Assembly: GCF_019392245.1 (NCBI RefSeq)
Contig: NZ_JAHXRL010000002.1
Span: 610,527 to 674,526 of the forward strand
Origin: Sulfitobacter sp. CW3
GTDB taxonomy: Bacteria; Pseudomonadota; Alphaproteobacteria; Rhodobacterales; Rhodobacteraceae
Direction: 5' to 3'
Length of the DNA: 64,000 bases
Below are positions 16,694-26,099 of the stretch, piece by piece. The notes beneath the pieces were generated by a model. That model had not been told where the DNA came from. It saw only the letters and a list, made by a program, of their open reading frames with translations, and ran no database searches. Every line of letters starts with the position of its first letter. The first letter of the stretch is position 1. The position numbers and the translations under genes are program-made.

Positions 16694-18774
16694 GCGATAC
16701 ACCTCCTTCCACGCTGCCAAGTCTGGCCATGCTGCGCGCCAACAAAGACATCGGTTTTGCCGTCGGTATGGCGCTGGTGCTGGCCGTTCTGTTCCTGCCG
16801 CTCCCCCCGATCCTGCTGGATTTGGGGCTGGCGCTGTCGCTCTCTCTTAGTGTGCTTATCTTTATGGTGGCGCTCTGGATTCCCTCACCGCTCCAGTTCA
16901 ACTCCTTTCCCACGTTGCTGCTGGTCACCACCATGTTGCGGCTATCGCTCAACGTCGCCTCGACCCGGTTGATCCTTAGTCAGGGCCATACCGGGCTGCA
17001 TGCCGCTGGTGACGTGATCCAAGGCTTTTCCAAGTTCATCGTGGCAAATAACTTCGTCATCGGTGTGGTGATTTTTGCGATCCTCATCGTGATCAACTTT
17101 GTCGTCATCACCAAAGGTTCGGGCCGCATCGCCGAGGTCGCCGCGCGGTTCTCTCTTGATGCGATGCCGGGCAAGCAGATGGCGATTGACGCCGACATGG
17201 GTGCAGGTCTGATCGACGAAGACGAGGCACGCAAACGTCGCAAGGAACTGGAAGACGAAAGCGCCTTTTTCGGGGCGATGGACGGTGCATCGAAATTTGT
17301 ACGTGGCGATGCGGTCGCTGGGCTTATCATCACCTTGATCAACGTGATTGGCGGCATTCTGATCGGTGTCCTGCAACGCGGTATGTCTGTGGGCGATGCG
17401 GCAAATGTCTTTACCTCATTAACCATCGGGGACGGGCTGGTCAGCCAGATTCCGGCGCTTGTCGTGTCTCTTGCTGCCGGTCTGATCGTCACCAAGGGCG
17501 GTACGCGCGGCGCTGCAAACGAGGTGGTTCTGAACCAACTGTCGAGCTTTCCCAAGGCGCTTTATATGGCGGCCCTGTTGCTGTTTGGCATTGGCCTATT
17601 GCCGGGCTTTCCGCTGTTTGTCTTTGCCGTTCTGGCAGTCGCAATGAGCGTTCTGGGCTATTTCATCCAACGCGCCGCAGCGGAAGCCGCCATTGAGAAA
17701 AGCCACGCGGAAGCGCTGGAAAAACAGCAAAAATCCATCCCCGACGCCGATGCCAATTCGATGCGCCTGGACGAGCTGCGGCTGGTCATGGGCGAAGGAT
17801 TGGTGGGACTGGCCAACCGGCCTGATGCGGTGTTGCCGAGCAAGATTAAATCCCTGCGCAAACATTTTGCCGAGGAATACGGATTTCCGATGCCGTCGGT
17901 CAGGATCAAGGACGACCCGACCCTGCCCATCAACAGCTATACCTTTCAGGTGCACGGCGTGGACGTGGCACGCGGCGATATCCGCGCCAATCAGATGATG
18001 GTGATCAATCCTGATGGTGCCGCACTGCATCTGCCCGGGGAACAGACCCGCGAGCCGACATTCGGGCTGGATGCGCTGTGGGTGGATCAAAACGTTGCAG
18101 GTCAGGCCGAGGCCAACGGGTTTACCGTGGTCGACCCCGAAAGCGTCATTACCACCCACCTGACCGAAGTGGTCAAAGAAAACATGGCCGAGCTGCTAAC
18201 CTATGGCTGTGCCAAGGAAGCCATTGATGGGCTGGACCGCAATTATCAGAAACTGGTGTCCGACCTGCCTGTGCCATCGCCCGCGATCATGGTGCAACAG
18301 GTGTTGCAGGCATTGCTGCTGGAACGCGTATCCATCCGCAACCTGCCGCTGATCGTCGAAGCCATGGCCGAGGCCACACGTCAAACCAGCAAGCCCACCT
18401 TGATCCTTGAAACCGTTCGCCGCCGCCTGTCGAGCCAGATTTGCCAAGGGCTGGCCGATGATCAGGGTTTCGTGCCGGTGATCACTCTGTCGCCCGCATG
18501 GGAGACCGAGTTTATCGAGGCGGTAAAAATCGTCGGTGATGATCGCACCTTTGTCATGTCGCCAAAACGGGTTCAGGAATTCGTCCTGCAAGCCCGCCAA
18601 CAAATCCAACGGTTTGCCAGTGATGACGCGTGGCCCGCGTTGATGGTCAACCCCGAGGCCCGGACCTATGTGCGTTCGATGCTCGAGCGGGTCAGCCCCA
18701 TGACGCCGGTTATTTCCAACGCCGAAGTGCACCGCAAAGTGTCGTTGCGGACGGTCGCCACCATCGGGTCTTAA
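16690..18774 (+). CDS. flhA: Flagellar export gate protein FlhA
   Basis: A 694-residue export gate component. About eight N-terminal transmembrane helices (to about residue 330) contain the FHIPEP-family segment RFSLDAMPGKQMAIDADMGAGLID (about 155-180), followed by a cytoplasmic chaperone-docking domain. It forms the nonameric ring that uses the proton motive force and binds chaperone-substrate complexes. It overlaps the transglycosylase stop by four bases and lies three bases before fliR. Confidence 0.97.
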   Translation: MSDTPPSTLPSLAMLRANKDIGFAVGMALVLAVLFLPLPPILLDLGLALSLSLSVLIFMVALWIPSPLQFNSFPTLLLVTTMLRLSLNVASTRLILSQGHTGLHAAGDVIQGFSKFIVANNFVIGVVIFAILIVINFVVITKGSGRIAEVAARFSLDAMPGKQMAIDADMGAGLIDEDEARKRRKELEDESAFFGAMDGASKFVRGDAVAGLIITLINVIGGILIGVLQRGMSVGDAANVFTSLTIGDGLVSQIPALVVSLAAGLIVTKGGTRGAANEVVLNQLSSFPKALYMAALLLFGIGLLPGFPLFVFAVLAVAMSVLGYFIQRAAAEAAIEKSHAEALEKQQKSIPDADANSMRLDELRLVMGEGLVGLANRPDAVLPSKIKSLRKHFAEEYGFPMPSVRIKDDPTLPINSYTFQVHGVDVARGDIRANQMMVINPDGAALHLPGEQTREPTFGLDALWVDQNVAGQAEANGFTVVDPESVITTHLTEVVKENMAELLTYGCAKEAIDGLDRNYQKLVSDLPVPSPAIMVQQVLQALLLERVSIRNLPLIVEAMAEATRQTSKPTLILETVRRRLSSQICQGLADDQGFVPVITLSPAWETEFIEAVKIVGDDRTFVMSPKRVQEFVLQARQQIQRFASDDAWPALMVNPEARTYVRSMLERVSPMTPVISNAEVHRKVSLRTVATIGS

Positions 18775-18777
18775 GCA

Positions 18778-19533
18778 GTGGATCTCTCTGCCTTTCTGAC
18801 GGACGCGCTGATGGGGTACTTCGTGGTTTTTGCGCGGCTAGGGGCGACCTTGCTGTTTATGCCGGGCTTTGCCGAACCGTCAATCCCAGTGCGCCAGCGG
18901 CTGCTGTTCGGTCTGATCCTAAGCGCTGCACTGTATCCCGCCACCGGCGTGGGCCCCATCAGCGAGGACCGCCCCACAGCGCTTTTGTTGATCTTTGGCG
19001 CGGAAATCACCATCGGGCTGTGGATCGGTTTGGTCGCACGAACATTGATGTCGGCGATGCAATTCGCGGGCTATCAGATCGCGCTGATGTCAGGCCTTGC
19101 CAATGCGCTTGCCCCGAATATCGGTGCCTTTGAGGGGGCAACCAGCATGGCGGCGATGCTTTTGGTCGGGGCCACCGCATTGATCTTTGCCACTGATCTG
19201 CACCATCTGATTATTGAATCGCTGCTGATGTCTTATCAGGTGTTCCAACCGGGAAATTTCATGCTGTCCGATCTGATGGATCAATACGCGCGCGCGGTTC
19301 AGTACAGCCTGTACCTTGGCCTATCGATTGCCGCGCCGTTTTACGTGGCTGGGCTGGTGCTGAACGTCGGAATGGGTCTGGCCAACCGCATGATGGCCAG
19401 CCTGCAGGTCTTCTTTATCGCGCAGCCTTTGCTGATCGCGGCGGGGTTGGCATTGATGGTGCTGGCAATCCCGACCATGATGCGCGGGTTCCTTGAACCC
19501 TTTGCGGAATGGCTGGCAACCTACGGATTCTAG
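18778..19533 (+). CDS. fliR: Flagellar export apparatus protein FliR
   Basis: A 251-residue membrane protein with about six hydrophobic segments and the FliR motif AMQFAGYQIALMSGLANAL (about 83-101). It starts at GTG 18778, three bases after flhA. It assembles with FliP and FliQ into the helical export gate. The order flhA-fliR-flhB and the length fit the family. Confidence 0.94.
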   Translation: MDLSAFLTDALMGYFVVFARLGATLLFMPGFAEPSIPVRQRLLFGLILSAALYPATGVGPISEDRPTALLLIFGAEITIGLWIGLVARTLMSAMQFAGYQIALMSGLANALAPNIGAFEGATSMAAMLLVGATALIFATDLHHLIIESLLMSYQVFQPGNFMLSDLMDQYARAVQYSLYLGLSIAAPFYVAGLVLNVGMGLANRMMASLQVFFIAQPLLIAAGLALMVLAIPTMMRGFLEPFAEWLATYGF

Positions 19534-19537
19534 ATAA

Positions 19538-20656
19538 ATGTCGGAAGAAGACAAAAGTTCAAATACCGAAGAACCGACCGAAAAGAAATTACGGGACGCG
19601 CGCAAGAAAGGTGACGTGCCGCAATCACGTGAAACCGGCACCGCCATGGTCGTCTTTGCGCTGCTGTTGATCTTGACCTTTGTACTGCCGGAATCGGCCA
19701 GCCGCCTTGTCGAGGCACTGCAAAGCCCGCTGTTGGGGGCCGGCGTGACCGCCATTGGCACGGGTGATACAGGCGTTGCCGAAGCAGGTATTGTGCTAAA
19801 AACGCTGGGCTTTACGCTTGGCATGGCGATGGTCCCGATTGCAGCGATCATGGTACTGGCCGCGCTTTTCGGGGTCATGGTTCAGGGCGACACGGTTGTC
19901 GCAGTCGAGCGGATCAAACCAAAACTGTCAAAGCTTAACCCGTTGTCAGGGTTCAAACGGCTGTTCTCGGTCGATGCTTTCGTTGAATTCCTCAAGAACA
20001 CGGCCAAGGTTCTTGTCATTGGCGCGCTCACCGTCTGGGCGGTGCGCGACGTGGCCCAACAGCTGGGACAAGCCCAAGGGCTCCTCCCTGAAAGTCTGGC
20101 TGCGGCGACGCTGGACAAAGTGCGCTGGATTTTCATTGCCACCACGGTGTTTCTGGTCCCGATCGCGCTGGCCGACATTCTGTGGAAACGGTCGCAATGG
20201 AAGAAAAAGCAGATGATGAGCCTGAAGGCTGTCCGCGATGAACACAAAGACAGCGAAGGCGACCCGCATATTCGCGCCAAACGCGCCGATCTGCGGCGGG
20301 CGCGGGCACGGCAGCGGATTGCGCAGGCGATCCCGACCGCCAGCGTTATTCTGACCAACCCAACCCATTTCGCCGTCGCGCTGAAATACGAACAGGGCAA
20401 AGATGACGTGCCCGTCTGTGTTGCAAAAGGTGCCGATGTGATGGCGCACCGTATCCGTGAACTGGCGCGCGAACATGACATACCGATGATCGAAAACCGC
20501 CCCCTTGCGCGGGCGTTGCACAGCACAGTCGAGGTCGATCAGCGCATCCCGATGGAACATTGGCAGGCCGTGGCGGAAATCATCGGGTTTGTGATGGACA
20601 TGCGGCGGAACGTTCGGCGCAAGCCGCCCGAAGGTTCGACCCTGCGCGACCAGTAA
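19538..20656 (+). CDS. flhB: Flagellar export switch protein FlhB
   Basis: A 372-residue protein with four transmembrane helices and a cytoplasmic domain carrying the self-cleaving NPTH motif at about 274-277 (TNPTHFAVAL). Cleavage there switches export from rod/hook to filament substrates, in response to FliK. The N-terminal EEPTEKKLRDARKKGDVPQSRE is the family hallmark. It is the last gene of its operon; motE-like converges three bases after its stop with no visible terminator. Confidence 0.96.
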   Translation: MSEEDKSSNTEEPTEKKLRDARKKGDVPQSRETGTAMVVFALLLILTFVLPESASRLVEALQSPLLGAGVTAIGTGDTGVAEAGIVLKTLGFTLGMAMVPIAAIMVLAALFGVMVQGDTVVAVERIKPKLSKLNPLSGFKRLFSVDAFVEFLKNTAKVLVIGALTVWAVRDVAQQLGQAQGLLPESLAAATLDKVRWIFIATTVFLVPIALADILWKRSQWKKKQMMSLKAVRDEHKDSEGDPHIRAKRADLRRARARQRIAQAIPTASVILTNPTHFAVALKYEQGKDDVPVCVAKGADVMAHRIRELAREHDIPMIENRPLARALHSTVEVDQRIPMEHWQAVAEIIGFVMDMRRNVRRKPPEGSTLRDQ

Positions 20657-20659
20657 CAA

Positions 20660-21289
20660 TCAGCGCAGGCGCAGACCCTCAAGGTTCCTGTCGGCGGGCA
20701 GCTTTGAACGCTCGAGGATGATCTTGGTGATCAGCCGGGCACGTACCAGACTAAAGGCCCCCATGATCTGCGCCGCGTCACGTTCAGGCATGGCGCCGAT
20801 CACCTCTACTGCGGTCTCGATGTCAATTTCGTCCATGATGCCCGCAGCCACCTGCGGCTTCATGTTTCGATACAGCTCGACAAGCTTGGTCATGTCCTTC
20901 GCGTTGGAGTCTTCGATAAACTGCAACTGGGCACCGATTTCATCCCGAACTTTGGCAAGACGCACCTGTTCGGCTTTCAGGCTTTCCTGCGCAAGGGCCA
21001 GACGCGCCTCGCGGTCCGCCACGGTCTGGCGCTGATCATTAAGAAGGGCGCGTTCTTCGGCGATTGCTTCGGCAATCACATGGCTGGGTTCGCACATCCC
21101 GCTGCTGCCGGGTGCCGTGGCATCATAGGTTTCCGCTGGCAAGGTGGGCGCGATTTCAACCGACAGGGGCGCATTGCCGCTCGGTGTTTCAGCGGTGGCA
21201 GCCATCGGAACCAGCCCGACCGACAGCTTCAAAACCGCAGTAACACCCAACCCCAGAACAATGAGTTTCGGCACCGAGAGCCAGCTCAT
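20660..21289 (-). CDS. MotE-family flagellar motility protein
   Basis: A 209-residue protein with an N-terminal membrane anchor or signal segment (about 7-30), a long coiled coil (about 75-130, heptads in LNDQRQTVADREARLALAQESLKAEQ) and a C-terminal MgtE_N-like helical domain (KLVELYRNMKPQVAAGIMDEID... EVIGAMPERDAAQIM). MotE of rhizobia is a periplasmic chaperone for the stator-associated protein MotC. It overlaps the DUF6468 gene by four bases in the fliL-fliM-DUF6468-motE operon. The specific function here is inferred. Confidence 0.8.
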   Translation of the reverse strand: MSWLSVPKLIVLGLGVTAVLKLSVGLVPMAATAETPSGNAPLSVEIAPTLPAETYDATAPGSSGMCEPSHVIAEAIAEERALLNDQRQTVADREARLALAQESLKAEQVRLAKVRDEIGAQLQFIEDSNAKDMTKLVELYRNMKPQVAAGIMDEIDIETAVEVIGAMPERDAAQIMGAFSLVRARLITKIILERSKLPADRNLEGLRLR

Positions 21290-21666
21290 TCCTTGCGTTC
21301 CTTGGTGATGTCAAAAAACGTGCGGACCAAATCAGACTTCCCCGGAACCGAAGACTGACCCCGGACCGGGTTCTTTACCTTCATAGGCGCTTCTTTTTGC
21401 GGCGTACTCGCCATGTCACGCTCGGCCATCGGGCGGCGGGTCTTTTTCATGGGCGGCTCGACACGTCGGGTGACAGCGCTGAGCGTGCGCAGGTCTTCGA
21501 CCGATTTGGTGGATTGATCCACGGCGCTGGAAAACGCCCCAACCATTGGTGCCATTTCACGCAGGGTCAGCATCAAGTTACGCACCCGTCGATCCAATAT
21601 ATAGGCATAGACCAGCGTGCCGATCAGCAACACGATAATGACGGCATCAATCAAGGCTGGCAGCAT
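21286..21666 (-). CDS. DUF6468 flagellar-cluster protein
   Basis: A 126-residue protein with one N-terminal transmembrane helix (LPALIDAVIIVLLIGTLVYAYI, about 2-23), a positively charged turn (LDRRVRNL) and a poorly structured C-terminal half rich in Lys/Arg/Pro. The start at 21666 is preferred over a longer frame that lies wholly inside fliM coding sequence; even so it overlaps fliM by 20 bases. This family is found next to fliM/motE in alphaproteobacterial flagellar clusters and has no assigned function. Confidence 0.75.
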   Translation of the reverse strand: MLPALIDAVIIVLLIGTLVYAYILDRRVRNLMLTLREMAPMVGAFSSAVDQSTKSVEDLRTLSAVTRRVEPPMKKTRRPMAERDMASTPQKEAPMKVKNPVRGQSSVPGKSDLVRTFFDITKERKE

Positions 21667-22594
21667 CTGCGATCCCCTCTTCCTTATTCTTTGGCAGCAA
21701 AGAATGAATGACCCGCAGCGCCAGTGCGCCATTGCTGCGCTGGCCAAACGATGCCTCGAACATCGGCTTTGCGTTCACCATGCCTATTACCGGCGTGTCC
21801 AATGTCATACCCAGATCAAGGACATCGCCGGGGGCCCAGCCCAAGACCTCGCGCAGCGGAACAGTCATCTCCCGAAGCACACCGGTCACCGTCACCGTGG
21901 TGCCGGATATCTGCGTGTTCATTTCGCGGCGCGAACTGCTGTCCCCGCCCGATCGCCCCCCCAAAAACGGTTGGGCCAACTGTGCGCTGACTTCGTCCAG
22001 TGCACCATAGGGCAGGATCAAGGTCATATGCCCGTTGCGATCTTCAAAGTTCAGGCGCAACCGGACACGCAATGTTGCTGTGGTTGGCGGTACCAGCAAA
22101 ACGGACCTAGGGTTTGATTCTAGCGTATGCGTCGTGAAGGTGACCGGGCTGACCTCGGCAAAACAACTGCTGAGACCGTTCAGGCACAATTCGGCCAGAC
22201 GGCGACCCAGCTTTTGCTCGATCGCCGTAAGCCCGCGCGGCTTCCATTCGTTGGGCTGTGCTCTGCGCCCGCCCAGCATGATCTCTAACACCGAAAACAA
22301 CAGATCGGGTTCGATCACGCAGGCCACCTGGCTGTCCCAAGGATCAGCCGATGCTACGGCAATAAGCGACGGCGTCTTAACCGTTTCCATTGCGTCTTCG
22401 TAGGGCATGTAATCGAGCGACATCAGATCGATCTCGGGCGCGATGGTGCAATAGGATTTCAGATCGGGCACCAGCGCCAAAAGCAGCCGGTCGATGATGA
22501 TCTCTAGCGTTGGCAATCGCTCAAAGCTTTCGCGGGCCTCGCGGATCATCGTTTCTTCAAGTGTTTCGTCGGGTCGGGTCGCTGTCATGCTCAT
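21647..22594 (-). CDS. fliM: Flagellar motor switch protein FliM
   Basis: A 315-residue C-ring protein. The central CheC-like domain and C-terminal SpoA domain (PLREVLGWAPGDVLDLGM, about 240-257) are recognisable. It binds FliG and FliN and, in the family, phospho-CheY through an N-terminal peptide; the classic LSQxEID peptide is not obvious at the N-terminus here. It overlaps the fliL stop by four bases (ATGA). Confidence 0.9.
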   Translation of the reverse strand: MSMTATRPDETLEETMIREARESFERLPTLEIIIDRLLLALVPDLKSYCTIAPEIDLMSLDYMPYEDAMETVKTPSLIAVASADPWDSQVACVIEPDLLFSVLEIMLGGRRAQPNEWKPRGLTAIEQKLGRRLAELCLNGLSSCFAEVSPVTFTTHTLESNPRSVLLVPPTTATLRVRLRLNFEDRNGHMTLILPYGALDEVSAQLAQPFLGGRSGGDSSSRREMNTQISGTTVTVTGVLREMTVPLREVLGWAPGDVLDLGMTLDTPVIGMVNAKPMFEASFGQRSNGALALRVIHSLLPKNKEEGIADAASLD

Positions 22595-23145
22595 TGAACC
22601 ACCATATCTGCAATGAGAATTTCAACCGGCGCTTCGGTGTGGCCCACTGCACGTGCGCGCCGCAGCAATTCGGTTTTTATCAGGGCCAACCCCTGGCTGC
22701 CCCTTAAGTCGCTGACATGCAGTTGGCGCAGGAAATCCTGAAACGTGTCGCGCAGATAAATCTCGCGTGCCACCAACCGGTCGGCACCTTCGCGCGTGTC
22801 ATCGTAAACCATCAGCATATTCAGCTTTAGAAACCGGCTGGACTGCCGTCCGTTTATACCGGTGTCGGTGACGTTTACGATGATTTCGGGAAAGGGGATT
22901 ACCGGCATATCACCCGGATCGATCTCACTTACGCCATGCGCACCGGCGTCAGCTTCGTCGCCATGCTCTGCACCTGCGTGATCTTGGGCCTGCTCATCAT
23001 CCGCGCCATCAGCGGGCGCGGCTTTGCTCAGGCCGACCATCGACAACACCTTGTCGGACCCGATAGCCAACGTAACCCCGCCGACCGCGGCAAGGATGCA
23101 CAGTACGCTTACTGCAAGAATGACAAGAGTCTTTTTCACCTTCAT
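22591..23145 (-). CDS. fliL: Flagellar basal body-associated protein FliL
   Basis: A 184-residue single-pass membrane protein. It has a hydrophobic helix at about 7-28, a periplasmic linker very rich in Asp/Glu/His/Ala, and a FliL domain (NGRQSSRFLKLNMLMVYDD ... VAREIYLRDTFQDFLRQL). FliL forms rings around stator units and stabilises torque. It is the first gene of fliL-fliM-DUF6468-motE, divergent from fliF across an A/T-rich promoter region. Confidence 0.92.
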   Translation of the reverse strand: MKVKKTLVILAVSVLCILAAVGGVTLAIGSDKVLSMVGLSKAAPADGADDEQAQDHAGAEHGDEADAGAHGVSEIDPGDMPVIPFPEIIVNVTDTGINGRQSSRFLKLNMLMVYDDTREGADRLVAREIYLRDTFQDFLRQLHVSDLRGSQGLALIKTELLRRARAVGHTEAPVEILIADMVVQ

Positions 23146-23321
23146 AGCTTTGACAAAGACCTGTACATTTACATGAAAAACAAGAATAGATAGAACTCAA
23201 AACAAGTTTTAATGCAATACAAACATGTTTATTTGTTGAATAATCAAGTATAAACTTGTGTGTACTTGCCTCCTACGGGTCAACCGGGAACGTTGGAGGC
23301 CATACTGCCAAGCGAGGACAC
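23146..23321. promoter_or_regulatory. Divergent fliL/fliF promoter region with a repeated flagellar element
   Basis: A/T-rich region holding CAAGAATA at 23181-23188 and ATCAAGTATAAACTTG at 23243-23258. The second matches 15 of 16 bases of the element before flgE (37336-37351) and contains the imperfect palindrome CAAGTATAAACTTG. It is a candidate operator for a common flagellar regulator. Confidence 0.55.
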
Positions 23322-25007
23322 GTGCGTCAGATTGTCGATAACCTTAAGGATCTAGGCCCACGGCGACTGGCGCTGTTGGGCGGTATCGGGCTGGCCATCG
23401 TTGCGGCTGTGTTTATCGGTGCCCGTACAATATTCGCGCCCGCCTTTGTGCCGCTTTACAGCCAGCTTAGCCCCGGCACTGCATCGCAGATGATGCAAAC
23501 CCTTGAACAAGCAGGCCTGTCTGTCGATCTGTCACGCAATGGCGATACGATATCGGTCGCAGAAACCGAGATTGCCCGCGCGCGTATGGCCCTTGCCGAT
23601 GCTGGGTTGCCGGGCGAAGGCGTGCCTGGTTGGGAAATCTTCGACAACATGTCCGGCATGGGGATGAACTCCTTTATGCAAAAGGTGAACCGGCTCCGTG
23701 CGCTTGAGGGTGAATTGGCCCGGTCCATTCAGACCATCAACGGCATCACGGCCGCGCGGGTACATCTAGTATTGCCCGAACGGGCCGCGTTCTCGCGATC
23801 ACGCCCCGAGGCCAGCGGATCGGTCATCGTGCGCTCACAGGCCAACACAACCATGTCCCGCAGGCAGGCGCAGGCCATTCAGGCGTTGGTCGCTTCGGCT
23901 GTGGCTGATCTAGACGCCCAAGACGTAACCGTGCTTTCCGCCTCGGGCGAGACGATATTGGCCAAAGAAGACGGCGGGACATCAGATTTTTCGTTGCAAA
24001 GCCAACGCGGTATGATCGAAGAGCAACTGGCCCAGAAGGTAGAGGCGATCCTGAACGCCCGTGTCGGCCCCGGCAATACCCGTGTGCGGGTCAGTGTCGA
24101 TCTGACCACCGAAAGAGAAGTCCGCGTCTCGCGCAGCTTTGACCCCAACCAACAAGTCGCCCGATCGATTGAAACCCGCGTACGGAATTCGAACGAAACA
24201 GACCCGGCGGCGGGCACCGTGGACGTGGCCAACAATATCCCCGATGAACTGCGCGAAGACGGGGCCGGAGGCGGCGGACAATCAACCCGCAGTGAAAACG
24301 ACGAAGTCATCAACTATGAAATCGGCTCCGTCCAAAGCGAAGTGGTCCGAGAGCCCGGTGATATCGAACGGATATCCGTTGCTGTGCTGGTCAATGGCAG
24401 CTACGGAACCCTGCCCGACGGCACAGAAGGCTATATCGAACGCTCGGATGAAGAGATGCAGCGTCTGCGGCAATTGGTCAGCACCGCCATCGGTTTTGAC
24501 GAGACACGCGGTGATCAGGTGCAGGTCGACAGCCTTCAGTTCTTGGATTTCGATGCCGATTTCAGCAACCCCATCGGGCGCGGCTTCGGTGCCATTTTGG
24601 CCGACAACACCATGTCTATTTTACGCGCACTGTTCGGACTGGCGCTGGTTGCCATCATCATGGTGTTTGGTGCCAAACCGTTGCGCATGATCCTTGATGC
24701 CACCACGCTTACGCCGTCTTTGGCGGGTGCCGGTGGTGACGCTGCTCTGCTCGCGGGGCCTGAACCCACGCAACGCGCGCTGCCCGGTAAAAACACCCCG
24801 CCCCGACTGGGAACCTCGCCTTCTGGACAGACCGGAACGCTGCTTGACCCACACGAAGAAATCCCCCGCGAAATGGTGCAACTGGCCTCGGTCGAGGGGG
24901 CGGTACGTCACAGCCAGATCAGGGCCGTCGCGGCACTGGCAGAGAACAACGCAGACGATGCCTTGCGAGTGCTGGGTGAATGGCTGACGGAAAAGGATGA
25001 CAAATGA
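23322..25007 (+). CDS. fliF: Flagellar MS-ring protein FliF
   Basis: The 561-residue MS-ring subunit that seeds the basal body. There are transmembrane helices near 16-40 and about 440-460, YscJ-type ring-building motifs between them (FVPLYSQLSPGTASQMMQTLEQAG; NRLRALEGELARSI; VHLVLPER), and a C-terminal FliG-binding tail (REMVQLASVEGAVRHSQIRAVAALAENN). The start is GTG 23322 with GAGGA just upstream. The frame extends to a TTG at 23256, but that stretch lacks an RBS and lies in the promoter. fliH overlaps its stop by four bases. Confidence 0.93.
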   Translation: MRQIVDNLKDLGPRRLALLGGIGLAIVAAVFIGARTIFAPAFVPLYSQLSPGTASQMMQTLEQAGLSVDLSRNGDTISVAETEIARARMALADAGLPGEGVPGWEIFDNMSGMGMNSFMQKVNRLRALEGELARSIQTINGITAARVHLVLPERAAFSRSRPEASGSVIVRSQANTTMSRRQAQAIQALVASAVADLDAQDVTVLSASGETILAKEDGGTSDFSLQSQRGMIEEQLAQKVEAILNARVGPGNTRVRVSVDLTTEREVRVSRSFDPNQQVARSIETRVRNSNETDPAAGTVDVANNIPDELREDGAGGGGQSTRSENDEVINYEIGSVQSEVVREPGDIERISVAVLVNGSYGTLPDGTEGYIERSDEEMQRLRQLVSTAIGFDETRGDQVQVDSLQFLDFDADFSNPIGRGFGAILADNTMSILRALFGLALVAIIMVFGAKPLRMILDATTLTPSLAGAGGDAALLAGPEPTQRALPGKNTPPRLGTSPSGQTGTLLDPHEEIPREMVQLASVEGAVRHSQIRAVAALAENNADDALRVLGEWLTEKDDK

Positions 25008-25666
25008 TCTCCAGATTGAACCTGCGCAATTTTGACGACGATGGCACCGCACCGACCGGTAATCCGGACGTCACCCCCGACGAAGAGATCGCGGCGCGGA
25101 TCGCCAAGGCGCATAAACAGGGCCACATCGAAGGCTATCTGACCGGCGCAGACGCCGGGCGCGCGGAAATGGCCAAAACAATGGAAAAGGCGCAGACCGA
25201 AATGGTCGAGACGCTAAGCCAAGAACTGGCGCGGCTTGCCGTTGCTGCCGAACAGCGGCACGAGGCGCTTGTCGCACAGGTGGTCGGCTTTACGCTGCAA
25301 ACCTGCGAGATCATCTTTCCCGAAATCATCGAACGCATGTCCGCCGAACGGGTCAGAAAAACCGCAACGAAGTCGTTGAAAATGGCCATCGGATCAAGCC
25401 GGATCCGGGTCCGTCTTTCCCCCGCCACACTGGCCGAAATCGGTCCGGAACTGCGGATGCAAGCCGTCCGCCACCAATGCGATCATGCGCTAGAGCTTCA
25501 GGCCGATCCCGACCTGCACGTAGGCGATGCGCGCATGGAATGGGACCACGGCAGCCTCGACTACGGTTTCCAAAAAATCTGCGACCGGCTTTTGGCCGAA
25601 CTGCGCGACACTCATAAACGGGCGATAGATGCTCAGAAGGATAAGGACGGACATGGACAAGCCTGA
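25004..25666 (+). CDS. fliH: FliH-like flagellar export ATPase regulator
   Basis: A 220-residue, mostly helical charged protein. The AHKQGHIEGYLTGADAGRAEM segment (about 44-64) resembles the FliH glycine/alanine repeat region (GxxxGxxxG-like), followed by a coiled coil and a compact C-terminal domain. Its position between fliF and fliN is where FliH lies in this lineage. FliH tethers the FliI ATPase to the C-ring through FliN. Family similarity is low, so the call leans on context. It overlaps both neighbours. Confidence 0.75.
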   Translation: MISRLNLRNFDDDGTAPTGNPDVTPDEEIAARIAKAHKQGHIEGYLTGADAGRAEMAKTMEKAQTEMVETLSQELARLAVAAEQRHEALVAQVVGFTLQTCEIIFPEIIERMSAERVRKTATKSLKMAIGSSRIRVRLSPATLAEIGPELRMQAVRHQCDHALELQADPDLHVGDARMEWDHGSLDYGFQKICDRLLAELRDTHKRAIDAQKDKDGHGQA

Positions 25667-26099
25667 CCTGGAAAACCCTAAAACCAACGCTGAAACCGAT
25701 GCGCAATCGCCAGCGTCGCCCGCCCTTGCCGACGCGCTTGGCCAACCTGTTTCACCCGACGCAAACCACGACAAAACCGTGTTCCCCAACCTAGACAGAG
25801 AAGACCCCACACTTGACGGGGTCGACGCGGCGCGCCTTCAACAAGGCGGTGCTGGCATCAATGCGATGCTGAACGTCGGGCTTGATGTGCAGGTCGTGCT
25901 GGGACAGGCGCGCATGCCGATCTCGCGGCTGTTGGAACTGACACGCGGTTCGATCGTGGAACTGAACCGCAAAATCGGCGCACCTGTCGATTTGATGGTC
26001 AGTGACCGGTTGGTTGCCCGTGGGGATCTTGTCAAAGTCGGAGAAGACCGTCTGGGCGTGTCGTTGACCCAGATCGTCAAGGATTATGTCCCTGACTAA
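25653..26099 (+). CDS. fliN: Flagellar motor switch protein FliN
   Basis: A 148-residue C-ring subunit. A disordered Pro/Ala/Asp-rich N-terminus (about 1-60) precedes a SpoA domain with NVGLDVQVVLGQARMPISRLLELTRGSIVEL and VGEDRLGVSLTQIV. The start ATG at 25653 has AAGGACGG before it and overlaps the fliH end by 14 bases; a longer in-frame start at 25629 lies deeper inside fliH. It overlaps fliP by 14 bases. Confidence 0.92.
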   Translation: MDKPDLENPKTNAETDAQSPASPALADALGQPVSPDANHDKTVFPNLDREDPTLDGVDAARLQQGGAGINAMLNVGLDVQVVLGQARMPISRLLELTRGSIVELNRKIGAPVDLMVSDRLVARGDLVKVGEDRLGVSLTQIVKDYVPD